Notes under the pieces: model-generated | Databases searched by the model: none | What the model saw: the letters and a program-made list of their open reading frames with translations, nothing else | Told to the model about the DNA's origin: nothing | Program-made: the position numbers and the translations under genes | NCBI RefSeq assembly: GCF_900111995.1 | Contig: NZ_FOKF01000024.1 | Coordinates: 1-64,000, forward strand | Length of the DNA stretch: 64,000 nt | Reading direction: 5' to 3' | From: Collimonas sp. OK607 | GTDB taxonomy: Bacteria > Pseudomonadota > Gammaproteobacteria > Burkholderiales > Burkholderiaceae_D | Shown: piece after piece, positions 1 through 9,009 of the stretch | How the letters are laid out: the number at the start of each line of letters is the position of its first letter | Position numbering within the stretch: the stretch's first letter is position 1

Positions 1-357
1 GTCAGCACCAAGGCTGCATGAATAGAGCGCTACGTAGCAGCAGTTGATTAGTTTTACAACATGAGTACGTTGAAAGGTTGCGCAAGGTAATTGAGTGCGA
101 TGGTAAACAGGTCAGACCGGGGCTCACGAAACCTGAACTCACTTTAGAGCCAAGAGCTCGTCAAAGAAATTAGGTGTGGGCCAGCGGATTCCATCAAGGC
201 CAGCAGAGTTCAGTCTGCAACAAGGCCGGATATAAAACTGCATCCTTATCTGTTTGGCAGTACACAAAAAACCTTGGCAAATAGGAGGCGTCCATATAAA
301 AGTGAGTAGCCGCCGGGCTACCCCCGGCATGCATCCACGGAGTAGCAAACGTTTGAA
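1..357. other. Gene-poor left edge, possible gene remnants
   Basis: No complete gene is visible. A plus-strand frame open from about 48 to 173 encodes a protein-like tail (for example EYVERLRKVIECDG) but has no start codon. A minus-strand frame at 139-348 overlaps it and is also unrecognised. A small hairpin (GTAGCC/GGCTAC, 306-321) followed on the minus strand by a weak T-rich stretch could end the cysB-type gene. I do not recognise either frame. Confidence 0.3.
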
Positions 358-1299
358 CTACAACTCATACATATCCTTCTCACCACTCATCACCTGTTCA
401 ATCAATTTCCGATTCATGGTCGGCGCCAGCAACTCGATGAAGGTATACACATAACTGCGCAGATAAGCCCCCTGCTTAACCGCCGCCCGCGAGATATTAG
501 TCCCAAACAGATGCCCGACCGGAATCGAACGCAAACCGACATCCCGCTCCGCATCAAACGCCATGCCAGCAATAATTCCCACCCCCATCCCCAACTCGAC
601 ATAAGTCTTGATGACATCAGCGTCGATCGCCTCCAGCAACACATCCGGTTTCAAGTTACGCAAAGAAAACGCATGATCGATCTTGGTCCGGCCGGTAAAC
701 GCACTATCGTAAGTAATCAACGGAAATGCAGCGATTTCTTCCAGCGTGATCGCCTTCGACTGCAACAGCGGATGATCCGGCGGCACCACCACCACATGCT
801 CCCACTGATAACAAGGCAAGGTCACCAGCCCGTCGGCGTTGACAATAGCCTCAGTCGCCAACGCCAGATCGGCCTGGTCATTACGCACCATATCGGCAAC
901 CTGCCTCGGATTACCCTGCAATAAAGACAAGCGAACCTTAGGAAACTTCAAAGTAAATGCCTGCACCACCTTAGGCAGCGCATAACGCGCCTGCGTGTGC
1001 GTGGTGGCAATCGTGAAGCTACCACTGTCATGGGCCGCGTATTCGTTGCCGATACGCTTCAGGCCATCGATTTCCTGCATGATCAGTTCGACCGATTTCA
1101 ATACCGCCCGCCCCGGCTCCGTCAATCCGCGGATACGTTTTCCGTGGCGTGTAAAAATATCAACACCCAGTTCTTCCTCCAGCTCGATAATCGCCTTGGA
1201 GACGCCCGGCTGTGATGTATACAGCGCCTTGGCCGCCTCGGTCAGGTTGTAATTCTGGCGCACCGCCTCACGGACAAAACGGAACTGATGGAGATTCAT
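358..1299 (-). CDS. cysB: CysB-family LysR-type transcriptional regulator
   Basis: A 313-residue LysR-type regulator of the CysB/Cbl branch. The N-terminal helix-turn-helix starts MNLHQFRFVREAVRQNYNLT and contains the CysB-typical segment ALYTSQPGVSKAIIELEEEL; the substrate-binding effector domain covers roughly residues 90-300. In this family the protein senses O-acetylserine/N-acetylserine and activates sulfate assimilation genes. It is divergent from the TauE exporter and the cys operon, with a 232-base AT-rich intergenic region, which fits control of those genes. Length matches the family (about 310-325). CysB versus its paralogue Cbl cannot be settled from sequence alone, but position beside the cys operon favours CysB. 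Confidence 0.88.
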   Translation of the reverse strand: MNLHQFRFVREAVRQNYNLTEAAKALYTSQPGVSKAIIELEEELGVDIFTRHGKRIRGLTEPGRAVLKSVELIMQEIDGLKRIGNEYAAHDSGSFTIATTHTQARYALPKVVQAFTLKFPKVRLSLLQGNPRQVADMVRNDQADLALATEAIVNADGLVTLPCYQWEHVVVVPPDHPLLQSKAITLEEIAAFPLITYDSAFTGRTKIDHAFSLRNLKPDVLLEAIDADVIKTYVELGMGVGIIAGMAFDAERDVGLRSIPVGHLFGTNISRAAVKQGAYLRSYVYTFIELLAPTMNRKLIEQVMSGEKDMYEL

Positions 1300-1531
1300 G
1301 GATTTTCCTTGGTTTTTCTTTAAATAAGAATCTGTTCAGCACGGCCGGATAATTAACAAAAATACCACTCCGGCATATTACTAAAAAACAACGACATAAT
1401 GCAGCCTCGGCCAAAACAAACATATTTGCCGTATTTACATATATCAAATACGCATATAAGCAAATAAATAGTCTGTAGTTGGAGATATATGTGAAGTTTA
1501 TTACGATTCGAGGTGTTTCGTACGAGGTGAT
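1300..1531. promoter_or_regulatory. Divergent promoter region cysB / tauE-cys
   Basis: AT-rich intergenic region between the divergent CysB-type regulator and the TauE-family exporter. It should hold both promoters and the regulator's own sites; I could not pick an individual CysB site with confidence. A clear ribosome binding site (GAGGTGAT) lies just before the exporter start. Confidence 0.45.
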
Positions 1532-2305
1532 ATGACTGTTTCTTATGTAGTGAGCGGTTTTGCCGTCGGATTATTGGTGGGATTGACTGGTGTCGGCGGC
1601 GGCTCGCTGATGACGCCTTTGCTGACCCTGCTGTTCGGCATCCATCCCAGCGTTGCTGTTGGTACCGACCTCGCGTTTGCGTCGGTGACCAAGGTCGCCG
1701 GTACCGTAGCTCACCGTTCGCGCGGCACCGTGCGTTGGGATATCGTCAAATTGCTCTCGCTGGGCGCGTTGCCGGCAGCCGTCGCTACCGCCCTGATACT
1801 CAAATACCTGGGTGGCATCAGCGCCGAAATCGGCCAGGTCATCCGTTACTCGATAGCCGTTTCGGTATTGCTGACGGTGGTCGCACTGCTGTTTAAAAGC
1901 AAACTCCAGCATTGGTTGAATGCCCATCCGGAAAAACATCTTCACGGCAAGAAATTGGCCGCAGCGACCATCGTGGCAGGGCTGATTCTTGGCATTCTGG
2001 TCACCATATCGTCGATCGGCGCCGGCGCGGTTGGCGCCACCATCCTGGTACTGCTGTATCCTCGCCTGTCGCCGGCAGAAGTTGCCGGCACCGACATTGC
2101 CTACGCCGTACCGCTGACGGCGATTGCCGCTCTCGGCCACTGGTGGCTGGGATCGATAGACTGGAATTTGCTGGGCGCGTTGCTGCTCGGCTCGGTACCA
2201 GGCATCACTATCGGTTCGCTGGCGGCGCGGGCCGTCCCGGAAAAATTTCTGCGTGCATTGTTGGCCTTGACCTTGACCAGCGTTGCCGTAAAGTTGATTT
2301 ACTAA
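1532..2305 (+). CDS. Sulfite exporter TauE/SafE family membrane protein
   Basis: A 257-residue integral membrane protein of the TauE/SafE (DUF81) family. The family duplicate motif is visible near the N-terminus (GLTGVGGGSLMTPLL) and again in the second half (ISSIGAGAVGATILVLLYP), with about eight hydrophobic segments. Family members are proposed to export sulfite or sulfonate-derived anions, or to carry sulfate or thiosulfate. It sits between a CysB-type regulator and the sulfate-reduction operon, so a role in moving a sulfur oxyanion is a reasonable inference. Start: ATG 1532 follows GAGGTGAT at good spacing. Substrate direction is not determinable here. Confidence 0.82.
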   Translation: MTVSYVVSGFAVGLLVGLTGVGGGSLMTPLLTLLFGIHPSVAVGTDLAFASVTKVAGTVAHRSRGTVRWDIVKLLSLGALPAAVATALILKYLGGISAEIGQVIRYSIAVSVLLTVVALLFKSKLQHWLNAHPEKHLHGKKLAAATIVAGLILGILVTISSIGAGAVGATILVLLYPRLSPAEVAGTDIAYAVPLTAIAALGHWWLGSIDWNLLGALLLGSVPGITIGSLAARAVPEKFLRALLALTLTSVAVKLIY

Positions 2306-2432
2306 GATTGATTTAATACGGGGCTGGTAGTAGCTGTAGCAGCCCAATACCTGTTTCGAAGCAAGGCGTGGCGAGTTGAGTGATCACATTGTTAGGTGAC
2401 AACGCTGGCCACAACCCATAAGGAAGACGAAG

Positions 2433-4130
2433 ATGTATCGCTACGATCAATACGATCACCTGATAGTCAAGGAACGGGTCGCCCAATACCGCGACCAGGT
2501 GCGCCGCCGTTTGTCGGATGAACTGACTGAAGAAGAATTCCTGCCATTGCGCCTGCAAAACGGCCTTTACATGCAGCGTCATGCCTACATGCTGCGCATC
2601 GCGGTGCCTTACGGCATGTTGTCCACGCCGCAAGTGCGCATGTTCGCCCATATCGCCCGCACCTACGATCGCGGCTATGGCCACTTCACGACGCGCCAGA
2701 ACATCCAGTTCAACTGGATCAACCTGGAACAGTCGCCGGACATCCTGGCGGAACTGGCGACAGTAGAAATGCATGCTATCCAGACTTCCGGCAATTGCAT
2801 CCGCAACACTACTTCGGATGAACTGGCCGGCGTTGCTGCGGACGAGATTATCGATCCGCGCCCTTACGCTGAAATCATCCGAGAATGGAGCACCTTTCAT
2901 CCTGAATTCGCATTCCTGCCGCGCAAATTCAAGATCGCCATCAGCGGTTCCGAACAAGACCGTGCCGCGACTGCGGTGCATGACATCGGCCTGCATGTTG
3001 TCAAGAACGCCGAAGGCGAAGTCGGCTTCCGTTTCCTGGTTGGCGGCGGCATGGGCCGTACGCCAATCATCGGTAGCGTGATCCGCGAATTCCTGCCATG
3101 GCAGCACGCGTTGACGTATCTGGAAGCGATCCTGCGCGTCTACAACCAGCACGGCCGCCGCGACAACAAGTACAAGGCGCGTATCAAGATTCTGGTGAAA
3201 GCACTTGGTGCGGAAGAATTCGCTCGCCAGGTGGAAGCCGAATGGGCTGACATCAAGGATGGCCCGGCGACACTGACTGTAGAAGAATTGCAGCGGATCG
3301 CCCAGTATTTCGTGCCGCCGCCGTATGAAACCTTGCCAGCCAGCGATGCCGGATTCGAAGCACACAAGGCCGAAAACAAGGCTTTCGCCAACTGGCTGCT
3401 ACGCAACGTCAAGGCACACAAAGTAAGCGGCTATGCTGCAGTGATCCTGTCGGTCAAGAAAACCGGCGTGCCACCTGGCGACATCACCGCCGCCCAGCTG
3501 GATTTCGTCGCCGACCTGGCCGACCAGTACAGCTTCGGCGAAGTACGCATCACGCATGAGCAAAACCTGGTGCTGGCTGACGTCAAGCTAAGCGACTTGT
3601 TCACGGTATGGCAGGAAGTCAAGACGCATGGCCTGGCAACGCCGAATATCGGCCTGCTGACCGACATCATCTGCTGCCCTGGCGGCGATTTCTGCTCGCT
3701 GGCGAATGCCAAGTCGATCCCGATTGCGCAAGCCATCGCCGAAAAATTCGACAATCTCGATTTCCAGCATGACATTGGCGAGATCGAACTGAATATCTCG
3801 GGCTGCATCAACGCCTGCGGTCATCATCACGTCGGCAATATCGGCATCCTCGGCGTCGACAAAGACGGTTCCGAGTGGTATCAGGTTTCCATCGGCGGCG
3901 CGCAAGGCAACAACACCAGCATCGGCAAGATCATCGGACCGTCGTTCTCGGCGCAGCAAATGCCTGTCGTGATCGAGCGTCTGTTGGATGTCTATGTACA
4001 GCAACGCCACGAAGACGAACTGTTTATCGATACCGTACAACGCCTGGGCGTTGCGCCGTTCAAGGAATTTGTCTACGCCAGCCCGATCCCGACGGGTCAC
4101 ACCCATGGAGAGGATGCCTGTGTCTATTAA
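2433..4130 (+). CDS. cysI: Sulfite reductase hemoprotein (nitrite/sulfite reductase family)
   Basis: A 565-residue siroheme/4Fe-4S reductase. Two ferredoxin-like halves and two siroheme domains are expected; the cluster-binding cysteines are seen as CCPGGDFC (C-x5-C pattern) and GCINAC near residues 410-460. It reduces sulfite to sulfide in the cytoplasm. The context (DUF934 protein, APS reductase, ATP sulfurylase, and uroporphyrinogen methyltransferase in one operon) shows assimilatory sulfite rather than nitrite reduction. No CysJ flavoprotein is in the operon, so electrons probably come from ferredoxin or another reductase, as in many betaproteobacteria. Start ATG 2433 is preceded by AAGGA at 2420-2424. 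Confidence 0.93.
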   Translation: MYRYDQYDHLIVKERVAQYRDQVRRRLSDELTEEEFLPLRLQNGLYMQRHAYMLRIAVPYGMLSTPQVRMFAHIARTYDRGYGHFTTRQNIQFNWINLEQSPDILAELATVEMHAIQTSGNCIRNTTSDELAGVAADEIIDPRPYAEIIREWSTFHPEFAFLPRKFKIAISGSEQDRAATAVHDIGLHVVKNAEGEVGFRFLVGGGMGRTPIIGSVIREFLPWQHALTYLEAILRVYNQHGRRDNKYKARIKILVKALGAEEFARQVEAEWADIKDGPATLTVEELQRIAQYFVPPPYETLPASDAGFEAHKAENKAFANWLLRNVKAHKVSGYAAVILSVKKTGVPPGDITAAQLDFVADLADQYSFGEVRITHEQNLVLADVKLSDLFTVWQEVKTHGLATPNIGLLTDIICCPGGDFCSLANAKSIPIAQAIAEKFDNLDFQHDIGEIELNISGCINACGHHHVGNIGILGVDKDGSEWYQVSIGGAQGNNTSIGKIIGPSFSAQQMPVVIERLLDVYVQQRHEDELFIDTVQRLGVAPFKEFVYASPIPTGHTHGEDACVY

Positions 4131-4647
4131 TATCATCAAGAATCGCGAAGTCATCGCCGACGAATGGAGCGTACTGCGCCTGAACGAAGGCGAAAGCGCC
4201 GACAGCGTCAGCATCCCTGCCGGTAAAGTGATTGTGCCGTTCAGCGTCTGGCAAGCCCAGCGCGCGCAATTGCAGGATCGTGCTGAAATCGGCGTATGGC
4301 TCAGCAGCGATGCGCCGGCGGATAGTGTGAAAGAAGATCTGGCGCATTTCGCCGTGATCGGGGTAGATTTTCCTAAATTCACCGACGGCCGCGGTTATTC
4401 GATCGCTTACAACCTGCGCACCCGGTTGGGCTACAACGGCGAATTGCGCGCCATCGGCGACGTCTTGCGCGATCAGTTGTTTTATATGCAGCGCGTAGGT
4501 TTCGATGCCTTTGCCGTACGAGCCGACAAGGACATCAACGACGCCCTCAAAGGCCTGACCGATTTCTCGGAAAAATACCAGACTTCGTGGGACGAGAAGA
4601 CGCCGCTGTTCCGCCGCGTGCAACGTCAGGCAGTCACCCAGGATTAA
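4120..4647 (+). CDS. DUF934 family protein of the sulfate assimilation operon
   Basis: A protein of about 175 residues of the DUF934 family, which occurs next to cysI/cysH in proteobacteria and is often called an oxidoreductase of unknown mechanism. The conserved core is visible as FPKFTDGRGYSIAYNLRTR followed by GYNGELRAIGDVLRDQL. The start is ambiguous: GTG 4120 has a strong ribosome binding site (GGAGAGG, 4107-4113) at six bases, while ATG 4114 has none; I chose GTG. The start overlaps the end of cysI by 11 bases, so translational coupling is likely. Function is inferred from context only: it may help the sulfite reductase obtain electrons or assemble. Confidence 0.85.
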   Translation: MSINIIKNREVIADEWSVLRLNEGESADSVSIPAGKVIVPFSVWQAQRAQLQDRAEIGVWLSSDAPADSVKEDLAHFAVIGVDFPKFTDGRGYSIAYNLRTRLGYNGELRAIGDVLRDQLFYMQRVGFDAFAVRADKDINDALKGLTDFSEKYQTSWDEKTPLFRRVQRQAVTQD

Positions 4648-4649
4648 TC

Positions 4650-5402
4650 ATGAGCAGCCCAACCACATCACTGCCTGACCTGATCGCCGCCACCAAGGCA
4701 ACCCTGGAAAAAATCGCCGCCGAATATACGCCAGCGGTATTTGCTTCCAGCCTGGCGGCCGAAGACATGGTGCTGACCGATCTGATCCTGCGCGGTCAAC
4801 TGCAAGGCGGGATTTCCATCTTCACGCTGGAAACCGGACGCTTGCATGCTGAAACGCTGGGCATGCTGGACCGTATCAAGGAAACCTACGATTACGACGT
4901 CAAGCCGTATCGGCCGCAACCTGAAGCTGTCGCAGCCTATGTCGAACAGAACGGCTTGAACGCGTTTTACGACAGCGTAGAGATGCGCAAGGAATGCTGT
5001 CGGATTCGCAAGATCGAGCCGCTGAACCGCGCCCTCGCCGGCAATAAAGCATGGATTACCGGCCAGCGCCGCGCGCAGTCGCAGACACGTGCTGAACTGC
5101 ATGTGCAGGAACACGATGAAGCGCACGGCATGGCCAAATTCAATCCGCTGGCCGACTGGTCGGAGGACGACGTCTGGCAATACATCCGCAGCAATGATGT
5201 GCCGTACAACCCGCTGCACGACAAAGGCTATCCGTCGATCGGCTGCGAACCTTGCACTCGCGCCATCCAGCCTGGCGAAGACGTACGCGCCGGCCGCTGG
5301 TGGTGGGAAAATCCGGATTCGAAAGAATGCGGCTTGCATGTGGTCGACGGCAAGCTGATCCGCATCAAATCGGTCGCAGCAGAACCACAGCAGAACGCCT
5401 GA
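4650..5402 (+). CDS. cysH: Assimilatory adenylyl-sulfate (APS) reductase
   Basis: A 250-residue thioredoxin-dependent reductase of the PAPS/APS reductase family. The 4Fe-4S cluster motif typical of APS-reducing enzymes is present: CC at KECCRIRKIEPL and CxxC at GCEPCT; the enterobacterial PAPS-type CysH lacks these cysteines. With no cysC (APS kinase) in this operon, direct reduction of APS to sulfite is the likely reaction. ATG 4650 follows the DUF934 stop by two bases. The catalytic cysteine motif at the C-terminus is ECGLH. Cytoplasmic enzyme of sulfate assimilation. Confidence 0.93.
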   Translation: MSSPTTSLPDLIAATKATLEKIAAEYTPAVFASSLAAEDMVLTDLILRGQLQGGISIFTLETGRLHAETLGMLDRIKETYDYDVKPYRPQPEAVAAYVEQNGLNAFYDSVEMRKECCRIRKIEPLNRALAGNKAWITGQRRAQSQTRAELHVQEHDEAHGMAKFNPLADWSEDDVWQYIRSNDVPYNPLHDKGYPSIGCEPCTRAIQPGEDVRAGRWWWENPDSKECGLHVVDGKLIRIKSVAAEPQQNA

Positions 5403-5456
5403 AGCATCGCATCGTTGAAGAATCGTTGAATAAACCAGACCCGGACAAGACTCGAT

Positions 5457-6392
5457 ATGAACACAGTTGTTGAAAATTTTTTCCTGGATAAAGCCGCCAA
5501 CCGCCATCTGGACTGGCTGGAATCGGAAGCGATCCACATCATGCGTGAAGTGGCGGCCGAGTGCAGCAATCCTGCGCTGCTGTTCTCGGGCGGCAAAGAC
5601 TCTGTTGTCCTGTTGCGGATTGCAGAAAAAGCTTTCCGCCCTGGCAAATTCCCTTTCCCGCTGGTCCATATCGACACCGGCCACAACTTTGCAGAAGTCA
5701 TCACTTTCCGCGACAAGCGCGTGGCTGAACTGGGTGAGCGCCTGATCGTCGGTTCGGTGGAAGATTCGATCAAACGCGGCACAGTGCGCCTGCGCAATCC
5801 GCAAACCGATTCACGCAATGCGGCACAAGCGGTGACTCTGCTGGAAACGATTGCCGAGCACAAGTTCGATGCCTGCATCGGCGGCGCCCGGCGCGACGAA
5901 GAAAAGGCACGCGCCAAGGAACGCATTTTTTCTTTCCGCGACGAATTTGGCCAATGGAACCCGAAAGCACAGCGCCCCGAGCTCTGGGACCTGTACAACA
6001 CCCGCGTTCATCCGGGCGAAAACATGCGGGTATTTCCGATTTCGAACTGGACCGAACTGGATATCTGGCAATACATCGCCCGCGAAAAGCTGGAACTGCC
6101 GCCGATCTATTTTGCCCATCAACGCCAGGTGATCCCGCGCAACGGCCTGCTGGTGCCGCTGACCGACCTGACGCCGGCAAGAGAAGGCGAAGTGGTGGAG
6201 ATGCGCGAAGTCCGCTTCCGCACCGTCGGCGACATTTCCTGCACCTGCCCGGTGGCATCCGATGCGGCGACGGTCGAAGCCATCATCGCTGAAACCGCAG
6301 TGACCCAGATCACCGAACGCGGCGCTACCCGGATGGATGACCAGACCTCCGAAGCATCAATGGAAAAACGCAAAAAAGAAGGATATTTCTGA
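5457..6392 (+). CDS. cysD: Sulfate adenylyltransferase subunit 2
   Basis: A 311-residue ATP sulfurylase small subunit. The PP-loop ATP-pyrophosphatase motif SGGKDSVVLL is near residue 43, and the C-terminus (RMDDQTSEASMEKRKKEGYF) is the typical CysD tail. With CysN it forms adenylyl sulfate from ATP and sulfate, driven by GTP hydrolysis. It lies 54 bases after cysH and overlaps cysN by one base (TGATG), so the two subunits are translationally coupled. Length is normal for the family. Confidence 0.96.
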   Translation: MNTVVENFFLDKAANRHLDWLESEAIHIMREVAAECSNPALLFSGGKDSVVLLRIAEKAFRPGKFPFPLVHIDTGHNFAEVITFRDKRVAELGERLIVGSVEDSIKRGTVRLRNPQTDSRNAAQAVTLLETIAEHKFDACIGGARRDEEKARAKERIFSFRDEFGQWNPKAQRPELWDLYNTRVHPGENMRVFPISNWTELDIWQYIAREKLELPPIYFAHQRQVIPRNGLLVPLTDLTPAREGEVVEMREVRFRTVGDISCTCPVASDAATVEAIIAETAVTQITERGATRMDDQTSEASMEKRKKEGYF

Positions 6393-7738
6393 TGAACGCC
6401 GTTGTAACCAATACTGTTGAAGCTACTGTATCCACCAGCGCGGGCACTAGCCACGTACCGCTGGAACGTGGCCTGTTGCGTTTCATTACCGCAGGTTCGG
6501 TGGATGACGGAAAGAGCACGCTGATCGGCCGCCTGCTGTTTGACAGCAAGGGCATTTTTGCCGACCAGCTGGATTCCATCTCGCGCGCCAAGCACAAACG
6601 TACAGTGGGCGACACCATCGATCTGTCGTTGCTGACCGACGGCCTGGAGGCAGAACGCGAACAAGGCATCACGATTGACGTCGCCTATCGCTATTTCGCC
6701 ACGCCGAAGCGCAAATTCATCATCGCCGACACCCCGGGTCACGAACAATACACGCGCAACATGGTGACTGGCGCCTCTACCGCGGATGCGGTCATCATCC
6801 TGATCGACGTTTCCAAAGTGAAGCTCGGCGATGACGGTAGCGTTGAACTGCTGACCCAGACCAAACGCCATTCGACGATTGCCCACCTGCTGCAGATCGA
6901 GCACGTGATCGTCGCCGTCAACAAGATGGATCTGGTGAATTACGACCAGACTGTCTACGACCGTATCGTCGCCGCTTATCAGGAATTTGCCCATCAACTC
7001 GGTTTGCGCGACGTGCGCCCGATCCCACTGTCGGCACTGGCTGGCGACAACGTGGTTGTGCCAGGCGATAACATGCCGTGGAATCAGGGTCCGACTTTGA
7101 TCGAGCTGCTGGAATCGCTCAGCGTCTACGACGAATCGCATGACGAGCCGTTCCGCTTCCCGGTACAGTTGGTGGCGCGTCACAACGGTCACGAAGCGAA
7201 TGATTTCCGCGGCTACATGGGCCGCATCGAAGCCGGTAAAGTCCACAAGGGCGACAAGCTGGTGGTGCAACCTAGCGGCCAGAGCGCTACCGTCAAAGAC
7301 ATCCTGGTGCTCGAAGGCTCGCTGGAATCGGCCGTGGTTGGACAATCGGTTACCTTGCTGCTTGACGAATACCTGGACATCTCACGCGGTGACATGCTGA
7401 CTTCCGTCGACCGTGCGCCGGCGTTGCTGAAAACTCTCAGTGCCGATATTTGCTGGCTGTCGGAAGACACGCTCGACCTGCGCCGCAAATACTGGATGAA
7501 GCACAGCACCAAACAAGTCGCGGCGCGCATCACGAAGGTGGATACGCTGCTCGATATCAATACCCAGGAACGGCGTCCGGCCGAGTCGCTCAAGCTGAAC
7601 GACATCGCCCGCGTATCGCTCAATCTGCAGCAAGCCATCGCTGCCGATTCGTACGATGCGATCCGTGCTACCGGTGCGTTTATCCTGATCGACGAAGTAA
7701 CGCACCAGACCGTGGCCGCCGGCATGATTCGGCTATAA
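6392..7738 (+). CDS. cysN: Sulfate adenylyltransferase subunit 1 (GTPase)
   Basis: A 448-residue EF-Tu-like GTPase, large subunit of ATP sulfurylase. Motifs seen: G1 GSVDDGKSTLIGRLLFD, G3 DTPGHEQY, G4 NKMDL, then translation-factor beta-barrel domains. Its GTP hydrolysis drives APS formation by CysD. The length shows that no APS kinase (CysC) domain is fused to the C-terminus, in keeping with direct APS reduction by the neighbouring CysH. Start overlaps the cysD stop by one base. Confidence 0.96.
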   Translation: MNAVVTNTVEATVSTSAGTSHVPLERGLLRFITAGSVDDGKSTLIGRLLFDSKGIFADQLDSISRAKHKRTVGDTIDLSLLTDGLEAEREQGITIDVAYRYFATPKRKFIIADTPGHEQYTRNMVTGASTADAVIILIDVSKVKLGDDGSVELLTQTKRHSTIAHLLQIEHVIVAVNKMDLVNYDQTVYDRIVAAYQEFAHQLGLRDVRPIPLSALAGDNVVVPGDNMPWNQGPTLIELLESLSVYDESHDEPFRFPVQLVARHNGHEANDFRGYMGRIEAGKVHKGDKLVVQPSGQSATVKDILVLEGSLESAVVGQSVTLLLDEYLDISRGDMLTSVDRAPALLKTLSADICWLSEDTLDLRRKYWMKHSTKQVAARITKVDTLLDINTQERRPAESLKLNDIARVSLNLQQAIAADSYDAIRATGAFILIDEVTHQTVAAGMIRL

Positions 7739-7788
7739 CCCGGCCTCGACTGATAACGACTGACAGCGATAGATTGGACAGGCAAGCC

Positions 7789-8595
7789 ATGCAAGCTACT
7801 CACTCCAGCAACCAGACAAGCGCCGGCACCTATGGCAAGGTCTACCTGATCGGCGCCGGCCCAGGCGCGGCCGACCTGATTACCGTGCGCGGCGCCAGAT
7901 TGCTGGCGCAAGCCGATGTAGTCTTGCATGACGCCCTGGTAACTGAAGAGATGCTTGCACTGTGCCCGCAAGCCTTGAAAATCGCCGTCGGAAAACGTTG
8001 CGGAAAACTTTCCACCGCACAGCAATTCATCAACAAGCAACTGGTCGACAATGCCCGTAAATACGCCTTGGTGGTGCGCCTGAAGGGTGGCGATCCGATG
8101 TTGTTCGGCCGTGCCGATGAAGAATTACGGGCGCTGGAAAAGCATGGCATCGAGGTAGAAGTGGTGCCAGGCATCAGCGCTGCATTGGCTGCCGCGGCGA
8201 CGTCCCGGCAGCCGCTGACCAAACGCGGGGTGGCACGCAGCGTTGCCTTCTTTACCTCAAGTACAGCACCCGGCGAATCGGATCAGGTCAATATCCCCAA
8301 TTGCGACACACTGGTGCAATACATGGGTGGGCGCGAAGCAGCGGCTACTGCACAGCGATTACTGGCACAGGGGCGTACCGCTTCAACGCCGGTGGTGGTA
8401 GTGGAGAACTGCAGCCGCGACGACCAGCGTATCCTGCGCCTGCGTCTTGATGAACTTGAGTCCGGCTTGCAGCAATGCGAAGGCCCGGTGCTGGTGATGA
8501 TAGGCGAGGCGTTGGCCAGTCGTGCGCGACAGTCAGTTGAAATCGACCAACAACAACAACAGCTGCAACAGCAGAGCAGCCAAAACGCGGCCTGA
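7789..8595 (+). CDS. cobA: Uroporphyrinogen-III C-methyltransferase
   Basis: A 268-residue SUMT-type methylase. The SAM-binding motif VYLIGAGPGAADLITVRGARLL lies near residues 17-38, and VVRLKGGDPMLFGR and VVPGISAALAAAA follow, as in the family. It makes precorrin-2, the first dedicated step to siroheme, the cofactor of the CysI encoded upstream. It is a stand-alone methylase, not the CysG fusion; the chelatase partner may be the small protein at 11638-12039. ATG 7789 was chosen because the family begins shortly before VYLIGAGPG. The C-terminus is rich in glutamine (QQQQLQQQ), probably unstructured. Confidence 0.93.
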   Translation: MQATHSSNQTSAGTYGKVYLIGAGPGAADLITVRGARLLAQADVVLHDALVTEEMLALCPQALKIAVGKRCGKLSTAQQFINKQLVDNARKYALVVRLKGGDPMLFGRADEELRALEKHGIEVEVVPGISAALAAAATSRQPLTKRGVARSVAFFTSSTAPGESDQVNIPNCDTLVQYMGGREAAATAQRLLAQGRTASTPVVVVENCSRDDQRILRLRLDELESGLQQCEGPVLVMIGEALASRARQSVEIDQQQQQLQQQSSQNAA

Positions 8596-8617
8596 CCAGA
8601 GTCGACGCGCAGTGTGC

Positions 8618-8818
8618 TTAGCGCACGATTGACTTGGCTTGCCCTTGCGACGCCAGCGCTTTCTGCAGGATCCGTCCGGATTCATCCGGACGATCCTCTG
8701 GTGACAGAACATTGATCCAGCTGACCAGGCCGACGGCAACCACGGTCAACACAAAAAATACTGCAACTCTCTTATTCAAAAATTCCCAATTCAATTTCAA
8801 TTTCAATTTCAATTTCAT
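8618..8818 (-). CDS. Small single-pass membrane protein with KL repeat N-terminus
   Basis: A 66-residue protein I do not recognise. It has a very good ribosome binding site (AAGGAG, 7 bases before ATG 8818) and one hydrophobic segment, RVAVFFVLTVVAVGLVSWI, at about residues 17-35. The first residues are MKLKLKLKLNWE, encoded by four in-frame copies of a hexanucleotide (CAATTT on the plus strand, 8792-8815). The C-terminal part is polar. It is the last of a run of short minus-strand genes from 9870 downwards. Function unknown; an inner-membrane small protein with a basic cytoplasmic N-terminus is the likely topology. Confidence 0.6.
   Translation of the reverse strand: MKLKLKLKLNWEFLNKRVAVFFVLTVVAVGLVSWINVLSPEDRPDESGRILQKALASQGQAKSIVR
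8792..8815. repeat. Hexanucleotide tandem repeat, four units
   Basis: Four perfect copies of CAATTT (AAATTG on the minus strand) directly after the start codon of the small membrane protein. Because the unit is six bases, gain or loss of copies would lengthen or shorten the Lys-Leu run without shifting the frame. Confidence 0.85.
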
Positions 8819-9009
8819 TACTTACTCCTTACCTGCGACATTAGCGCCACCACACATCGTCTGAAAATCGTCGATGTGTAAAACCGTGAAACTATCGCAT
8901 TCATATCTGATTCAAATAACAGGTTTCCCGCCGCCATAAAAAACGGCAACAAGGAAACCTCTACACCATGGTTAGCGGAGCGCGTTCAACGTCCGCTGCC
9001 ACTTACCAC

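Noticed and set aside
2433-4130. Reading CysI as an assimilatory nitrite reductase
   Set aside because: The same fold serves both, but all neighbours belong to sulfate assimilation and no nitrate or nitrite transport or reduction gene is close.
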